This document shows positions 26,143 to 36,061 of a DNA stretch of 64,000 bases, piece by piece (positions within the stretch are counted from its first letter, which is position 1; each line of letters opens with the position of its first letter). Made by a program: the position numbers and the translations under genes. Source of the stretch: Roseburia sp. AM59-24XD (GTDB lineage: Bacteria; Bacillota; Clostridia; Lachnospirales; Lachnospiraceae); NCBI RefSeq assembly GCF_003478445.1, contig NZ_QUET01000002.1:86843-150842 (forward strand). The letters are read 5' to 3'. The notes under the pieces were generated by a model. That model ran no database searches. It saw nothing but the letters and a program-made list of their open reading frames with translations, and was not told the DNA's origin.

Positions 26143-27116
26143 CTATAATCCGTAAAAATCAAATGCTGTAAATGTCAGCTTGCTTCCACTTGTCGTGTTG
26201 GCAAAACCACAGGAGATATACAACTCATAATCATCCGGAATATAGAAGGTGTCTCCATTTTTATTTGTCACTTCTTCCATCAATATATACTGATAGAACT
26301 TCGTTGTGGATCCCTGTTCGGAGACCGCATAGGTGACTGCCGAAAATGCATCCGGCTGCCATAGGATACATACTCTGATTTGCACAATGGATCACCATAT
26401 GCGTCATTAAAACGATCCTTCCAGCTTTCAGAGCCCTCATCCATCACATCGCTGTTGACCTTTGCCATATACTCGCTGTGTGACTGAGCAGTCGCATTAT
26501 CTCCTAAATTCAGAAGACTTTCGATTCCATGATAAGCACGGTATGCATTCAGATACAGTGCGGAAAGTCGTGCCTGATATTTATTAACTGCATCAGAATA
26601 GGTACAATTCTTTGGATACAAAAGTGAATCCATCGAACCAAGTCCCTTATCAAAGATCTGAACACCGTATGCCTTCTTATCTCTCTGTTTATCTGTCATT
26701 ACATTGACATATGCATCATCTGTTGTCTGGCTGTAGATCGTGTACTGATAAGTACTCATCGACCGGAAACCATTCGATGTCAATGTACTAAAACTGTCGC
26801 CGGATGTCAGGATATCTCCGTAACTAAAATTCTTGGAGATCGTGGACATTTCAACCACCTTACCATCACGGATCTGTACTTCAATCAGGCAGGAATAATC
26901 TCCGCCCGGATTGTAAACATAGGACTGGTTGCCCTGTGGAGATAAGCCCTCATCAACTGTTCCAACTACCATCACTTCATTGACCTGTGCAAGTGTCATT
27001 CCAAGATACAGAGAATACTTACCAACCTTGAGAATTGGTGATTTTACAGGTGCCGGTGTGACAGTCGGTGTGACCATCGGAGTCACGGTTGGTGCAACAG
27101 TTGGAGTTATTCCACC
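26143..27116 (-). pseudogene. CAP-domain protein, paralogue 3, N-terminally truncated, frameshifted and fused to a glycosyltransferase
   Basis: Only the part from the Thr/Pro linker (ITPTVAPTVTPMVTPTVTP) onward is present: CAP-associated domain (VGKYSLYLGMTLAQVNEVMV) and CAP domain (AQSHSEYMAKVNSDVMDEGS). The signal peptide and Ig-like domain of its paralogues are missing. The reading frame runs in directly from the upstream glycosyltransferase. Near 26353-26357 a base is missing: YVSYGS is followed by a frame change, while the neighbouring frame continues PDAFSAVTYAVSEQ to the stop at 26143. Confidence 0.8.
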
Positions 27117-28591
27117 TGCCATGTCGTAATATTTTTTGCGTACGAGCATGCAGGTATCCGATACTGCTGACACATTATGCATGTAATAAAAATTCCCCCA
27201 AAAACCGGAATGGTCATCATTGAGAAGATAAAAATTACAACTTCCCAGATTATAATATCCTACCCCTAAGGTGATACCGGCATCCCGGATCACGCCCTTC
27301 GGATAACTGACAACCGCACCAACAGCACCTACTTCCTCACGCTGCGCCACGCCCAAAAGCTCCTCAAGCCAGGACTCCTGCGTGCAGATACAGTCACTGT
27401 CCAGAAACAACAGATATTCCCCCTTTGCCTTTGCTGCCGTCTCATTCCATGTCATTTCTGCCCGGCGTATCAAAATCTCATAATTGGAATATGTGGTCTT
27501 TTCTCGTATGCTCTGTTCACACTTCGCACTATCGGCATTCGCATGATCCTCCGACAGAATAATCGAAACAAGCGGGCTCCCCTGAACCTGATATTTCACG
27601 CGGTAAATGACCGGATAAATCTCTGAACTTTCCACCGATCCGCTGATCCCCATGCGCTCTAAATGAGACTTCACCGCTTTCTTTCCTGCATCAATACAGT
27701 ATGTCTTTGCCGAAATATCGGAAGCGACCGACAGTGCATGATTCCTCCAGAAATAAAGCACCTTCGGAATATGAACGATCTTATTCGCCTTTTCTGTCAG
27801 CCTCAGTACGAGATCAAAGTCCTGACTTCCGTCATATTCCGTCCGAAACAGTCCGTCAATCTCGTCCATCAGTTTCATGGCAAAGCATGTGATATGACAG
27901 ATATAATTGTTGGATCTTAAATCATCCGGCGCAAAATCCGTTTTGAAATGATAGCTGTCCGGTTTATGGAAATCCTTGGAAAAGACTGCCTCATCCGTAT
28001 AAATGAAATCTGTCCCCTGCTCGTCCACCGCCTTTTTCAATTCGTACAGTGCACATTCATGCAGCAGATCATCATGATCAAACAGCACGACATAATCGCC
28101 GGACGCCATCGCCAGACATGCATTGGTATTCTCGGAGATACCGCCGTTTTTCTCCAGCTGTTGATACCGGATACGCTTATCGTTCTGCTGATATTCCTTT
28201 ACGATCGCTCCAACCTCTGTGTGCTCCTGATCGCTTCCATCCGCCAGGCAAAGCTCCCAGTCTCCATATGTCTGATTCTGTACAGACTCGATCATTTCCC
28301 GCAAAAACTTCTCCGGTGTGTTATATAACGGCACCAGAATACTGAGCAGGTTGCTGTTTCGTATTGCTGTTCCTTCTGCCTCTGACGCTCCTGTGGAGTG
28401 ATCTGCAGGCATTTGTAATAGTTCTTCTGGGCAATCTTGTCACGGATTCTTCCATGCACCCATTTCATCTGTGCCTTTATTCCATGTTTGCGGATTCCCA
28501 GCACAATCGCATAGCATTTTCTTGGAATATAAAACAGCTTGCTTGTCCGCAAATAAATATGAATCTTCGAAAGTTCTTGGTTATTGTTCAT
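27107..28591 (-). pseudogene. GT2 family glycosyltransferase, frameshifted and C-terminally replaced
   Basis: The start is ATG 28591 (MNNNQELSKIHIYLRTSK). The frame breaks near 28345-28350, where KEQQYE should continue as NSNLLSILVPLYNTPEKF; one lost A in GAAAAC accounts for it. The body has two GT-A domains of family 2 (VVLFDHDDLLHE in the first; LLFLDSDCICTQESWLEELL in the second). The second domain ends abruptly at VRKKYYDMAGG, where the CAP protein linker takes over. It follows the wzm/wzt exporter genes and probably builds the exported polysaccharide. Confidence 0.85.
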
Positions 28592-28595
28592 TTCT

Positions 28596-29834
28596 TCACT
28601 CCAGTTTCCATTTGGAACTCATATTGCAGATTCCCGTTCTTCCTGTTGTATTCTGTATGCAGAAACGTATGGTGTCATGGATCCTGTCAAGCACCTCACC
28701 ATTTTCATCCAATGCATCCACATCCAGCATAAAATCACCTTCCAGCAGCTCCAGTTTATCAAATTCTATGACAAATCTGCTTTTGCCTTGGATCTCCTCC
28801 GTGCAGCTTTCCTCGATAAGACTTGTACTGCCGTAATAATGGGTGTCATCCTCCCCGTAGATCCGCACTGCAAACTCTGCCTTATGAATCTCCTTTGCCG
28901 CAGTAAATGTATATTCTACCCTCATATATTCTCCGGTTTGAAACACACTCTCCCGGTTTCCTTCCCGGTCAAACAGCTCGACTCCGGTAAAAAACAACTT
29001 TCCTGAACCGGAACGGATAACTTCCCTGCCGCAAAATGTGTTCTGGTCATTTCCTGAGCCCGTTTCACCCTTTAACGCCTGCATCCTGCGCTGTGATCTC
29101 TTTTCCAGCTCCTTTAGATACTCGGCATGAACCTCCATCGGCTTTCCAATCTTGCTGATCTTGCCATGATCGATCCAGATACAGCGGTCACAGATCTGCT
29201 CGATCTGTCCGAGTGCATGGGATACGATCACAATTGTAGTTCCTGCATTTTTAATTTCTTTAAGACGCTTAAAGCATTTCTTCTGAAAGCTCATATCACC
29301 AACAGCCAGAATTTCATCGATCAGCAGAATATCTGCTCTGACATTGATGGCAACAGAAAATCCAAGACGCATATACATTCCTGAGGAATATGTCCGGACC
29401 GGATTGTCAATGTACTCATCCAGCTCCGAAAATGCAATAATATCATCGATCTTTTCTTCGATCTCCTTTTTCGTCATACCAAAAATGGAGGCATTCGTGT
29501 ATATATTCTCTCGTCCGGTCATGTCCGGATGAAAACCGGCTCCAAGTTCCAACAGACTGGAAACACGACCGTTTACCTTTACCTTTCCGTCCGTTGGATA
29601 CATGATCTTGTTGATCAGCTTCAGCGTCGTACTTTTTCCACAGCCGTTACTGCCGATCAGTCCGACAGCTTCTCCTTTCTTGATGGAAAAACTGATATCG
29701 TCCAGCACCCAGTGATCTTCATACTGATTTCGTTTCCAGAACAGCATTTTATCCTTCATGCTGTTTCCCTTATCTGCGTATATCTTGAACTTCTTTTTTA
29801 CATTCACCAGCTCAATTGAATTTTCGTTCTTCAT
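28596..29834 (-). CDS. Polysaccharide/teichoic acid export ATP-binding protein with Wzt-like C-terminus
   Basis: A 412-residue protein. The ATPase domain (about 1-245) has Walker A GSNGCGKSTTLKL, signature YSSGMYMRLGFS and Walker B ILLIDEILAVGD, the DEILAVGD form of the TagH/Wzt subfamily. Residues about 275-410 form a beta-rich Wzt C-terminal domain, which in relatives recognises the end of the finished polysaccharide. It partners the permease encoded 18 bases upstream. Confidence 0.9.
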   Translation of the reverse strand: MKNENSIELVNVKKKFKIYADKGNSMKDKMLFWKRNQYEDHWVLDDISFSIKKGEAVGLIGSNGCGKSTTLKLINKIMYPTDGKVKVNGRVSSLLELGAGFHPDMTGRENIYTNASIFGMTKKEIEEKIDDIIAFSELDEYIDNPVRTYSSGMYMRLGFSVAINVRADILLIDEILAVGDMSFQKKCFKRLKEIKNAGTTIVIVSHALGQIEQICDRCIWIDHGKISKIGKPMEVHAEYLKELEKRSQRRMQALKGETGSGNDQNTFCGREVIRSGSGKLFFTGVELFDREGNRESVFQTGEYMRVEYTFTAAKEIHKAEFAVRIYGEDDTHYYGSTSLIEESCTEEIQGKSRFVIEFDKLELLEGDFMLDVDALDENGEVLDRIHDTIRFCIQNTTGRTGICNMSSKWKLE

Positions 29835-29852
29835 ATCACCGTCATGCCTTTC

Positions 29853-30629
29853 TTATAATTCCTCTACAAAGCCTCTCTGCAGCCGTTCAAACACAAAACA
29901 GCCCACGCCGACAAATATAATTCCTGTCACGGTTGCCATAAGAAGAGTCTGCAGCTGCGGAATCTGCTTATAATATAAGATGTCACGATACGCTGTAATG
30001 ATCGGTGCCATCGGATTTAACTGGAAAATCGACTGCAGCTTCTTCGGAATGAAGGAAAGCGGATATACCACCGGCGACATATACATCCATGCCATAGACA
30101 CAATACCAAGTATATGCTCGAGATCCCTCAGATACACCGTGCATGCCGAAGTGATCAGTGCCAGTCCCAATGCAAAAATATACTCTATGACCATAATCAA
30201 AGGTAAAAACAGGCATGCCGTAAAATTGAAGCCATAGCCTGTGACAAGCAGTACCGCAAAAATGACAATAAAGCTGAACAGCATGTTGACAAAACAGCTT
30301 GTCACATAGGAGATCGGCAGCACGATCCTCGGAAAATATATCTTCTGGATCATGTCCTGATTCATTACGATAATGCTGGCTCCCCCTGTCAATGAGGAGC
30401 TGAAAAAGATCCATGGTACCAATGCCACGAAGACAAAAATATAAAACTTCTCAATTCCTGCACGCATAACGACAGAAAATACCACTGTGTATACCAGCAG
30501 CTGGAGCAATGGATTTATAAATGTCCATAAAAAACCTAAAACAGATGCCTTGTATCTTCCACGTAAATCTTTTTTTACAAGAGAAATCAACATCTGTCTA
30601 TATGCATACAATTCTTTTATCTTGTCCAT
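29853..30629 (-). CDS. ABC-2 type polysaccharide export permease (Wzm/TagG)
   Basis: A 258-residue membrane protein with six hydrophobic segments and the ABC-2 layout: YRQMLISLVKKDLRGRYKAS at the N-terminus, then VLGFLWTFINPLLQLLVYT. It forms the channel exporting a lipid-linked polysaccharide powered by the downstream ATPase. Start at 30629 (MDKIKELYAYRQM) is favoured by homologue layout; 30668 is also open. Confidence 0.9.
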   Translation of the reverse strand: MDKIKELYAYRQMLISLVKKDLRGRYKASVLGFLWTFINPLLQLLVYTVVFSVVMRAGIEKFYIFVFVALVPWIFFSSSLTGGASIIVMNQDMIQKIYFPRIVLPISYVTSCFVNMLFSFIVIFAVLLVTGYGFNFTACLFLPLIMVIEYIFALGLALITSACTVYLRDLEHILGIVSMAWMYMSPVVYPLSFIPKKLQSIFQLNPMAPIITAYRDILYYKQIPQLQTLLMATVTGIIFVGVGCFVFERLQRGFVEEL

Positions 30630-30737
30630 TTTCTCTAAAACCCCTCTACTATCAGTTACATAACTCATTTAAGTATAACACACTCCTTATATCATAAGCA
30701 ACTCCTATTTCCCTGCAAACCCTGTTAAAAACTGACA

Positions 30738-30789
30738 ATCGCGAAAGCCGCATCAATATACTATAAATACAAAATGCAACTTTCGCGAT
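30738..30789. repeat. Inverted repeat near truA stop and wzm upstream region
   Basis: ATCGCGAAAG (30738-30747) and CTTTCGCGAT (30780-30789) are perfect 10-base inverted arms around a 32-base AT-rich centre. It begins just after the truA stop and lies upstream of the permease gene. It may be an operator or a weak terminator (TTTTT follows 6 bases later on the minus strand). Confidence 0.6.
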
Positions 30790-30794
30790 ATTTA

Positions 30795-31604
30795 TCACTG
30801 ATTTTTTCTGTACTCGATCTCTACCAGTCGCAGTCCTCTTGCCGGAGCGGTCGGTCCTGCTTTTGCCCGGTCTTTCGCGGCAATAATACCTGCAACCTCC
30901 TCGGGTTTGATGTGACCTCTGCCAACTTCTACCAGAGTGCCGGCAATGATCCGCACCATGTTATATAAGAAGCCGTTGCCCTTGACGCGGATCGTCAGAA
31001 GCTGATCGGCTGATCCGACGTTTGCCTCCGTCAGCGGGCGGCATTCTACCTCAAGGCTGTAGATCGTCCGAACGGTTGTCTGCACCTGTGCTCCCGCCGC
31101 GCAGAAGGACGCGAAATCATGTTCTCCCAGAAATGCCTGACACGCCCGGCGCATTGCCTCGATATTCAGCGTTCCATACAGGAAATATGCGGTGTTACGG
31201 TATGCCGGCAGCGGAAATGTCCGGTTTAAGATATCGTATTCATAGGTCTTGCGGCAGTCACAGTGACGCGGATGAAAGTCATCCGCCACCTGCTTGGAGG
31301 ACTGGATCACAATATCCTCCGGCAGTCTCTGGTTCAGCGCATACGAAAACTTCTCCGCCGGGATCCTCGATGTCGTATCAAACACGGCAACATTGCCAAG
31401 TGCATGCACGCCGGCGTCCGTCCGGCTTGCCCCGGTCACGACAATTTCTTCGCCGGTCAGCGCACACAACGCACGGTTTAATTCTCCCTCGATTGTTGCC
31501 GCATTGGGCTGGAGCTGCCAGCCGTGGTAATTCGTTCCATCGTAAGCGACCCGCAGAAGTATTCTACGGGTCATTTTTGTCTGTGTGGTCATTTTCTGAT
31601 TCAT
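30795..31604 (-). CDS. truA: tRNA pseudouridine(38-40) synthase TruA
   Basis: A 269-residue enzyme with the catalytic Asp in TGASRTDAGVHALGN near residue 57, plus the family blocks YDGTNYHGWQ, CDCRKTYEYDI and GNGFLYNMVRIIAGTLVEVG. It modifies uridines 38-40 of the tRNA anticodon arm. Last gene of the rplQ-ecfA1-ecfA2-ecfT-truA string. Start at 31604 follows AGGA; MTTQTK five codons later is possible. Confidence 0.95.
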   Translation of the reverse strand: MNQKMTTQTKMTRRILLRVAYDGTNYHGWQLQPNAATIEGELNRALCALTGEEIVVTGASRTDAGVHALGNVAVFDTTSRIPAEKFSYALNQRLPEDIVIQSSKQVADDFHPRHCDCRKTYEYDILNRTFPLPAYRNTAYFLYGTLNIEAMRRACQAFLGEHDFASFCAAGAQVQTTVRTIYSLEVECRPLTEANVGSADQLLTIRVKGNGFLYNMVRIIAGTLVEVGRGHIKPEEVAGIIAAKDRAKAGPTAPARGLRLVEIEYRKNQ

Positions 31605-31702
31605 AGCTTCTATCCTGTTCCATCTAATAATCATTTATAGTGCCAATAAAATCTCAGAGCGGGTCTTTCCCAGAAATCCCAATATAATCCCGTCAAAGAT
31701 CG

Positions 31703-32509
31703 TCAGATTGCAACTGTCCTTGTCACAAGGATCAGTACAATAACGTACAGCACAAGCACTGCGTATCCCTTATAATCTCTCGGATTGTATTTTAACGGCT
31801 TCATCTTGGTACGTCCGGCGCCGCCGTTGTAGCAGCGGGCATCCATCGCATAGGCCAGCTCATTGGCGCGCCTTGTCGCCGAGATAAATAACGGCACCAG
31901 CAGCGGGATCATATTGTGCAGACGGTGCATCAGATTGCCGGATTCAAAATCAGCGCCTCTGGACATCTGCGCCTTCATGATCTTGTCCGTCTCCTCGAGA
32001 AGGATCGGAATAAAACGCAGCGCAATGCTCATCATCATTGCGACCTCATGGACCGGTGCCCCAAAACGTTTCAACGGTCCCAGCAGATGCTCCATGGCAT
32101 CCGTCAGCTGATTCGGCGTTGTAGTCAGCGTCAGCATGGAGGATCCGATGATCAGAAGGATCAGACGAAGTGCCATAAAGATACATTTATAAATTCCCTC
32201 GCGGGTCAGATTCAGGATACCAAACTTCCAGATTGTCTCTCCCGGCGTCCACAAAAGATTCAGCGCCGCCGTAAAGATCAGCAGAAACAGAATCGGCTTT
32301 AGACCCTTGATCACATAGCGAAACGGCACCTTCGACAGGTGCAGCACCAGCGCGAAAAACAAGCCTGCCACCAGAAAACCAATCACATAGCGGAAGCAGA
32401 AAAGCGAGATCAAATAGACCAGTACACCGACTACCTTCAGGCGCGGATCCAGTCTGTGGATCAGGGAACTGCCCTGATAATACTGTCCGATTGTAATGTC
32501 TCTGATCAT
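31703..32509 (-). CDS. ecfT: Energy-coupling factor transporter transmembrane protein EcfT
   Basis: A 268-residue membrane protein with four to five N-terminal hydrophobic helices and the two Ala-Arg-Gly-type coupling motifs (MSRGADF near 178 and MDARCYNGGAGRTK near 217) that contact the ATPases. With EcfA1/A2 it forms the shared module for group II vitamin transporters whose S components are encoded elsewhere. Overlaps ecfA2 by 4 bases. Confidence 0.95.
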   Translation of the reverse strand: MIRDITIGQYYQGSSLIHRLDPRLKVVGVLVYLISLFCFRYVIGFLVAGLFFALVLHLSKVPFRYVIKGLKPILFLLIFTAALNLLWTPGETIWKFGILNLTREGIYKCIFMALRLILLIIGSSMLTLTTTPNQLTDAMEHLLGPLKRFGAPVHEVAMMMSIALRFIPILLEETDKIMKAQMSRGADFESGNLMHRLHNMIPLLVPLFISATRRANELAYAMDARCYNGGAGRTKMKPLKYNPRDYKGYAVLVLYVIVLILVTRTVAI

Positions 32510-33366
32510 GACTGCCTCCTCAAACTATCTGCAATACACTCTGCTGCCTGTTCGGGCGTGATGCCCTCTGTTCCTACTGCCATTCCTCTGTCCCGTAATT
32601 CGTACAATATATTGGTTGACTGCGGAACATCCAAACCGATCTTGCGCAGCTCGTCCCGATACCGGAATACCTTCTGCGGTTCTCCGTCAAGCACAAGCTC
32701 TCCCTGATTCATCACAAGGATTCTTCCGGCATACCGTGCCACATCATCCATGCTGTGAGAAACTAATATCACCGTAATATTATTTTCCTCATGCAGCTTC
32801 TTTAAAAGCTCGAGAATCTCCGTGCGCCCTGCCGGATCAAGCCCCGCTGTCGGCTCATCCAGGATCAGCACTTCCGGCTGCATCGCAAGCACACCGGCGA
32901 TCGCCACGCGGCGCTTCTGCCCACCGGATAATGCAAATGGCGCCACATCTAACAGATCATCACTGAGTCCGACCTGCTTTAATGCATCAAAGGAACGCTT
33001 CTCAACGTCCAGATTGGAAAGTCCCAGATTTCTCGGGCCAAACTCCACGTCCTTGATCACGGACACCTCGAAAAGCTGGTGCTCCGGGTACTGAAAGACA
33101 AGTCCTACCTTCTGGCGGAGCTTGCGTCGTTCATAGCCATCCGCCTGAATGTCCTCATCGTTATAGTAGATCGTACCGGACGACGGCTTCTCCAATCCAT
33201 TCAAAAGCTGGGTCAGCGTTGATTTACCGGAGCCGGTGTGACCCACGATCCCGATAAATTCCCTGTCATGAATCGCCAGATTGATATTTTTTAATGCCCA
33301 TTTCTCCTGTCCGGAGCCTTCCCCATAGATGTAATTCACATTTTCCAGTCGAATCGACATGTTCAT
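32506..33366 (-). CDS. ecfA2: Energy-coupling factor transporter ATPase EcfA2
   Basis: A 286-residue ABC ATPase: Walker A GHTGSGKSTLTQLL near 41, Q-loop VGLVFQYPEHQLF, signature ALSGGQKRRVAIAG and Walker B VLILDEPTAGLDP. The PEHQLF block is typical of the EcfA2 subunit. Separated from ecfA1 by 199 bases carrying a degenerate tandem repeat, an unusually long gap for this operon. Confidence 0.95.
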   Translation of the reverse strand: MNMSIRLENVNYIYGEGSGQEKWALKNINLAIHDREFIGIVGHTGSGKSTLTQLLNGLEKPSSGTIYYNDEDIQADGYERRKLRQKVGLVFQYPEHQLFEVSVIKDVEFGPRNLGLSNLDVEKRSFDALKQVGLSDDLLDVAPFALSGGQKRRVAIAGVLAMQPEVLILDEPTAGLDPAGRTEILELLKKLHEENNITVILVSHSMDDVARYAGRILVMNQGELVLDGEPQKVFRYRDELRKIGLDVPQSTNILYELRDRGMAVGTEGITPEQAAECIADSLRRQS

Positions 33367-33484
33367 TCACCTTTTATCCTTTCCATGCACAGTGATCCGT
33401 CCATGAACACACTCGTCCACCGACACCCAGCGTCTACATAATAGCTGCGTAGTCTCTCATGTCATTCACTGCATCGACACGCTC

Positions 33485-33585
33485 ACATTGCTCCTGCAGT
33501 CTCATCGCAGCAACAATACAATCACATCACGCCTGCAGCCTCATCGCAGCATTCATACAATCACTTCACGCCTGCAGCTTCATCA
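33485..33585 (-). repeat. 39-bp degenerate tandem repeat at the ecfA1 3' end
   Basis: The block CCTGCAG recurs at 33493, 33532 and 33571, 39 bases apart each, embedded in units that resemble the last codons of ecfA1 (minus-strand AAGCTGCAGGCGTGA) plus about 24 following bases. Two units lie downstream of the stop; they are diverged copies of the gene's end. Confidence 0.8.
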
Positions 33586-34423
33586 CCGCATCGACAAGCT
33601 CCCCGGCATCGAGAATGTCCTTCGGAAGCTCGATGCCCTTCTCTCTCAAAAGCATCGCCACCCGGACAGCCTCCGGTACCGCAAGACGAAATTCTTCCAG
33701 CTCATCACTTCTGGCAAAAATATCACGCGGCATTCCTTCCATTACAACCTTTCCGGAATCCATCACATAAACATAATCCGCTCCGGTTACCTCTTCCATG
33801 TAATGTGTGATCAGAATGACCGTGATATTCTCCTCTTTATTGATGCGCGTGATCGTATCGATCACGGCCTTACGCCCACCGGGATCTAACATAGCTGTCG
33901 ATTCATCCAGAATGATGCACTTCGGCTTCATCGCCAGGATTCCCGCAATGGCAACTCTCTGCTTCTGTCCACCGGAAAGCTTATTCGGCGAATTCAAGCG
34001 ATACTCATACATGCCGACAGTCTTGAGCGCATCTGCAACACGCTCCCAGATCTCCTCCGTCGGAACACCGATATTTTCCGGCCCGAAGCCGACATCCTCC
34101 TCAACCACATTGGCGATGATCTGATTATCCGGATTCTGGAATACCATACCGACCGTCTTGCGGATGTCAAGATCCTTTGTATGATCTCCGCACTCCATTC
34201 CTCCGACATACAGCGTGCCCTCGGTCGGTGTCAGCAAAGCGTTCAGATGCTTTGCGAAGGTCGATTTACCGGAGCCGTTGGCTCCAAGCACCGCAATGAG
34301 ATCCCCCTGCTTTACCTGCATGGAAACGCCATCCAGCGCCCGGGTAATTCCGGTCACATTTCCCTCTTCATCGCGTCTGGAATATTCATGTACCAGATCC
34401 TTTGCGTCAATTATCGGCTGCAT
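33566..34423 (-). CDS. ecfA1: Energy-coupling factor transporter ATPase EcfA1
   Basis: A 285-residue ABC ATPase: Walker A GANGSGKSTFAKHL near 46, VGMVFQNPDNQI as Q-loop (characteristic of EcfA1), signature [14 protein letters not shown] and Walker B IILDESTAMLDP. In the Walker B region Ser replaces the usual Pro (DEST versus DEPT), which is common in EcfA1. Start at 34423 after AAAGGCGG. Confidence 0.95.
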   Translation of the reverse strand: MQPIIDAKDLVHEYSRRDEEGNVTGITRALDGVSMQVKQGDLIAVLGANGSGKSTFAKHLNALLTPTEGTLYVGGMECGDHTKDLDIRKTVGMVFQNPDNQIIANVVEEDVGFGPENIGVPTEEIWERVADALKTVGMYEYRLNSPNKLSGGQKQRVAIAGILAMKPKCIILDESTAMLDPGGRKAVIDTITRINKEENITVILITHYMEEVTGADYVYVMDSGKVVMEGMPRDIFARSDELEEFRLAVPEAVRVAMLLREKGIELPKDILDAGELVDAVMKLQA

Positions 34424-34499
34424 TGTTCTACCGCCTTTCCCGTATATACTATAAAAGGCGTGCACATATCATGCACGCCCTCTGTTTTCAAAAATTCAA

Positions 34500-35042
34500 T
34501 TATACCAGCTCGATGAGTACCTGCATAGCAGCATCACCCTTACGCTGACCAATCTTTACGATACGGGTGTAACCACCATTACCGTTACGCTCTGCATACT
34601 TTGGTCCGAGCTCATCCAGTACGATATTAGAAACATCAACTGTCTTTGTACCGCTCTTGCGACCCTGTGCATCTGCAGGAACCTCTGTGATCTTGTACAG
34701 AGTCTTCTGCATCTGACGTCTGGCATGAAGTCTTGAAGGCTGATCCTTCTTGATCTCCTTCTCAACATTGTCATAAACAGTTACTTTCTTACCGTCTACA
34801 ACTTCTTTTACTCTCTTGCCGTCTTTATCCTTACGTGCTACCTTTGCAGTAACAGTTACGGTATCGAAATTATTGCACTCCTTGATTCCTAATGCAATGA
34901 TTCCCTCTGCAATCTTGCGAATTTCCTTTGCCTTAGCCTCTGTAGTAATAATCTTTCCGTAGTAAAGCAGATCTGTTACCTGATTACGAAGCAACGCTTT
35001 TCTCTGGCTGGAAGTTCTTCCAAGTTTTCTATAGCCTGCCAT
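34500..35042 (-). CDS. rplQ: 50S ribosomal protein L17
   Basis: A 180-residue L17 beginning MAGYRKLGRTSSQRKALLRN. It is longer than the usual 115-130 residues because of a charged insertion at about 65-115 between the two conserved parts. The C-terminal GGYTRIVKIGQRKGDAA is intact. Follows rpoA by 11 bases. Confidence 0.97.
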   Translation of the reverse strand: MAGYRKLGRTSSQRKALLRNQVTDLLYYGKIITTEAKAKEIRKIAEGIIALGIKECNNFDTVTVTAKVARKDKDGKRVKEVVDGKKVTVYDNVEKEIKKDQPSRLHARRQMQKTLYKITEVPADAQGRKSGTKTVDVSNIVLDELGPKYAERNGNGGYTRIVKIGQRKGDAAMQVLIELV

Positions 35043-35053
35043 TTGCTTACCTC

Positions 35054-36016
35054 CTAATTATCCTCTCCTAAATTCAGAGAAAGACCTAATTCGTTTAACT
35101 TTGCTAAAACCTCATCCAGTGACTTGCGTCCGAGGTTTCTTACTTTCATCATGTCCTCTGATGTACGGTTACACAGCTCTTCAACCGTGTTAATACCTGC
35201 TCTCTTCAAGCAGTTGTAAGAACGAACGGAAAGCTCCAGTTCGTCAATGTTCATCTCGAGAACCTTCTCTTTGTCATCTTCCTCAGATGGTGCAATGATT
35301 ACTGCTTTCTTTGCATTCTCTGAAAGGTTGATGAATGAGTTCAAGTGAACGCTGAGCACCTTTGCTGCCAGACTTACGGCATCGCTTGGCTCAATTGTTC
35401 CGTTTGTGAATATCTCAAGGGTCAGCTTATCATAATCTGTAATCTGACCAACACGAGTATTTTCTATCTGAATATTTACTCTCTCTACCGGAGTGAAGAT
35501 CGAGTCAATGGCGATCACGTTGATCGGCAGGTCATCTCTCTTGTTCTTATCAGAGCTGACATATCCACGTCCATTGACAATCGTCATCTCAATGTAGAGC
35601 TTGCAGTCAGGACCGCCACTCAGTGTAGCAATCACCTGATCAGGATTAACGATCTCGATATCGGAATCCACCTGAATGTCTGCTGCTGTAACTACGCCTT
35701 CGCCGGAAGCCTCGATATATGCTGTCTTAACTTCATCGGAGTCGCTGTTGTTTTTGATTGCTAAACTCTTGATGTTCATGATGATCTCTGTAACATCTTC
35801 TTTTACTCCAGGAATGGAGCTGAACTCATGAACGACGCCATCAATCTTAATATGACTAACAGCTGTACCCGGCAATGATGAAAGCATAATTCTTCTGAGA
35901 GAATTACCCAAAGTCGTACCGTATCCTCTTTCCAGAGGTTCTACAACAAAACGTCCATATTTCTTATCTTCTGAAATCTCAACAATCTCAATATTTGGTT
36001 CTTTAAAATCAAGCAC
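35054..36016 (-). CDS. rpoA: DNA-directed RNA polymerase subunit alpha
   Basis: A 320-residue alpha subunit. The N-terminal assembly domain has [20 protein letters not shown], then IMLSSLPG. The C-terminal domain (about 245-315) has [20 protein letters not shown] and [15 protein letters not shown] for promoter and activator contacts. Last but one gene of the alpha operon. Confidence 0.98.
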   Translation of the reverse strand: MLDFKEPNIEIVEISEDKKYGRFVVEPLERGYGTTLGNSLRRIMLSSLPGTAVSHIKIDGVVHEFSSIPGVKEDVTEIIMNIKSLAIKNNSDSDEVKTAYIEASGEGVVTAADIQVDSDIEIVNPDQVIATLSGGPDCKLYIEMTIVNGRGYVSSDKNKRDDLPINVIAIDSIFTPVERVNIQIENTRVGQITDYDKLTLEIFTNGTIEPSDAVSLAAKVLSVHLNSFINLSENAKKAVIIAPSEEDDKEKVLEMNIDELELSVRSYNCLKRAGINTVEELCNRTSEDMMKVRNLGRKSLDEVLAKLNELGLSLNLGEDN

Positions 36017-36061
36017 TCCAGGACCCTCCTTTTGGGTTTATGCTCACATGCTATCCGGTTA

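Noticed and set aside
26280..28412. A single 710-residue genuine fusion protein
   Set aside because: The start used (28412) lies inside the real GT2 gene and the end is out of frame with the CAP domain; both ends show one-base losses, so the frame is composite.
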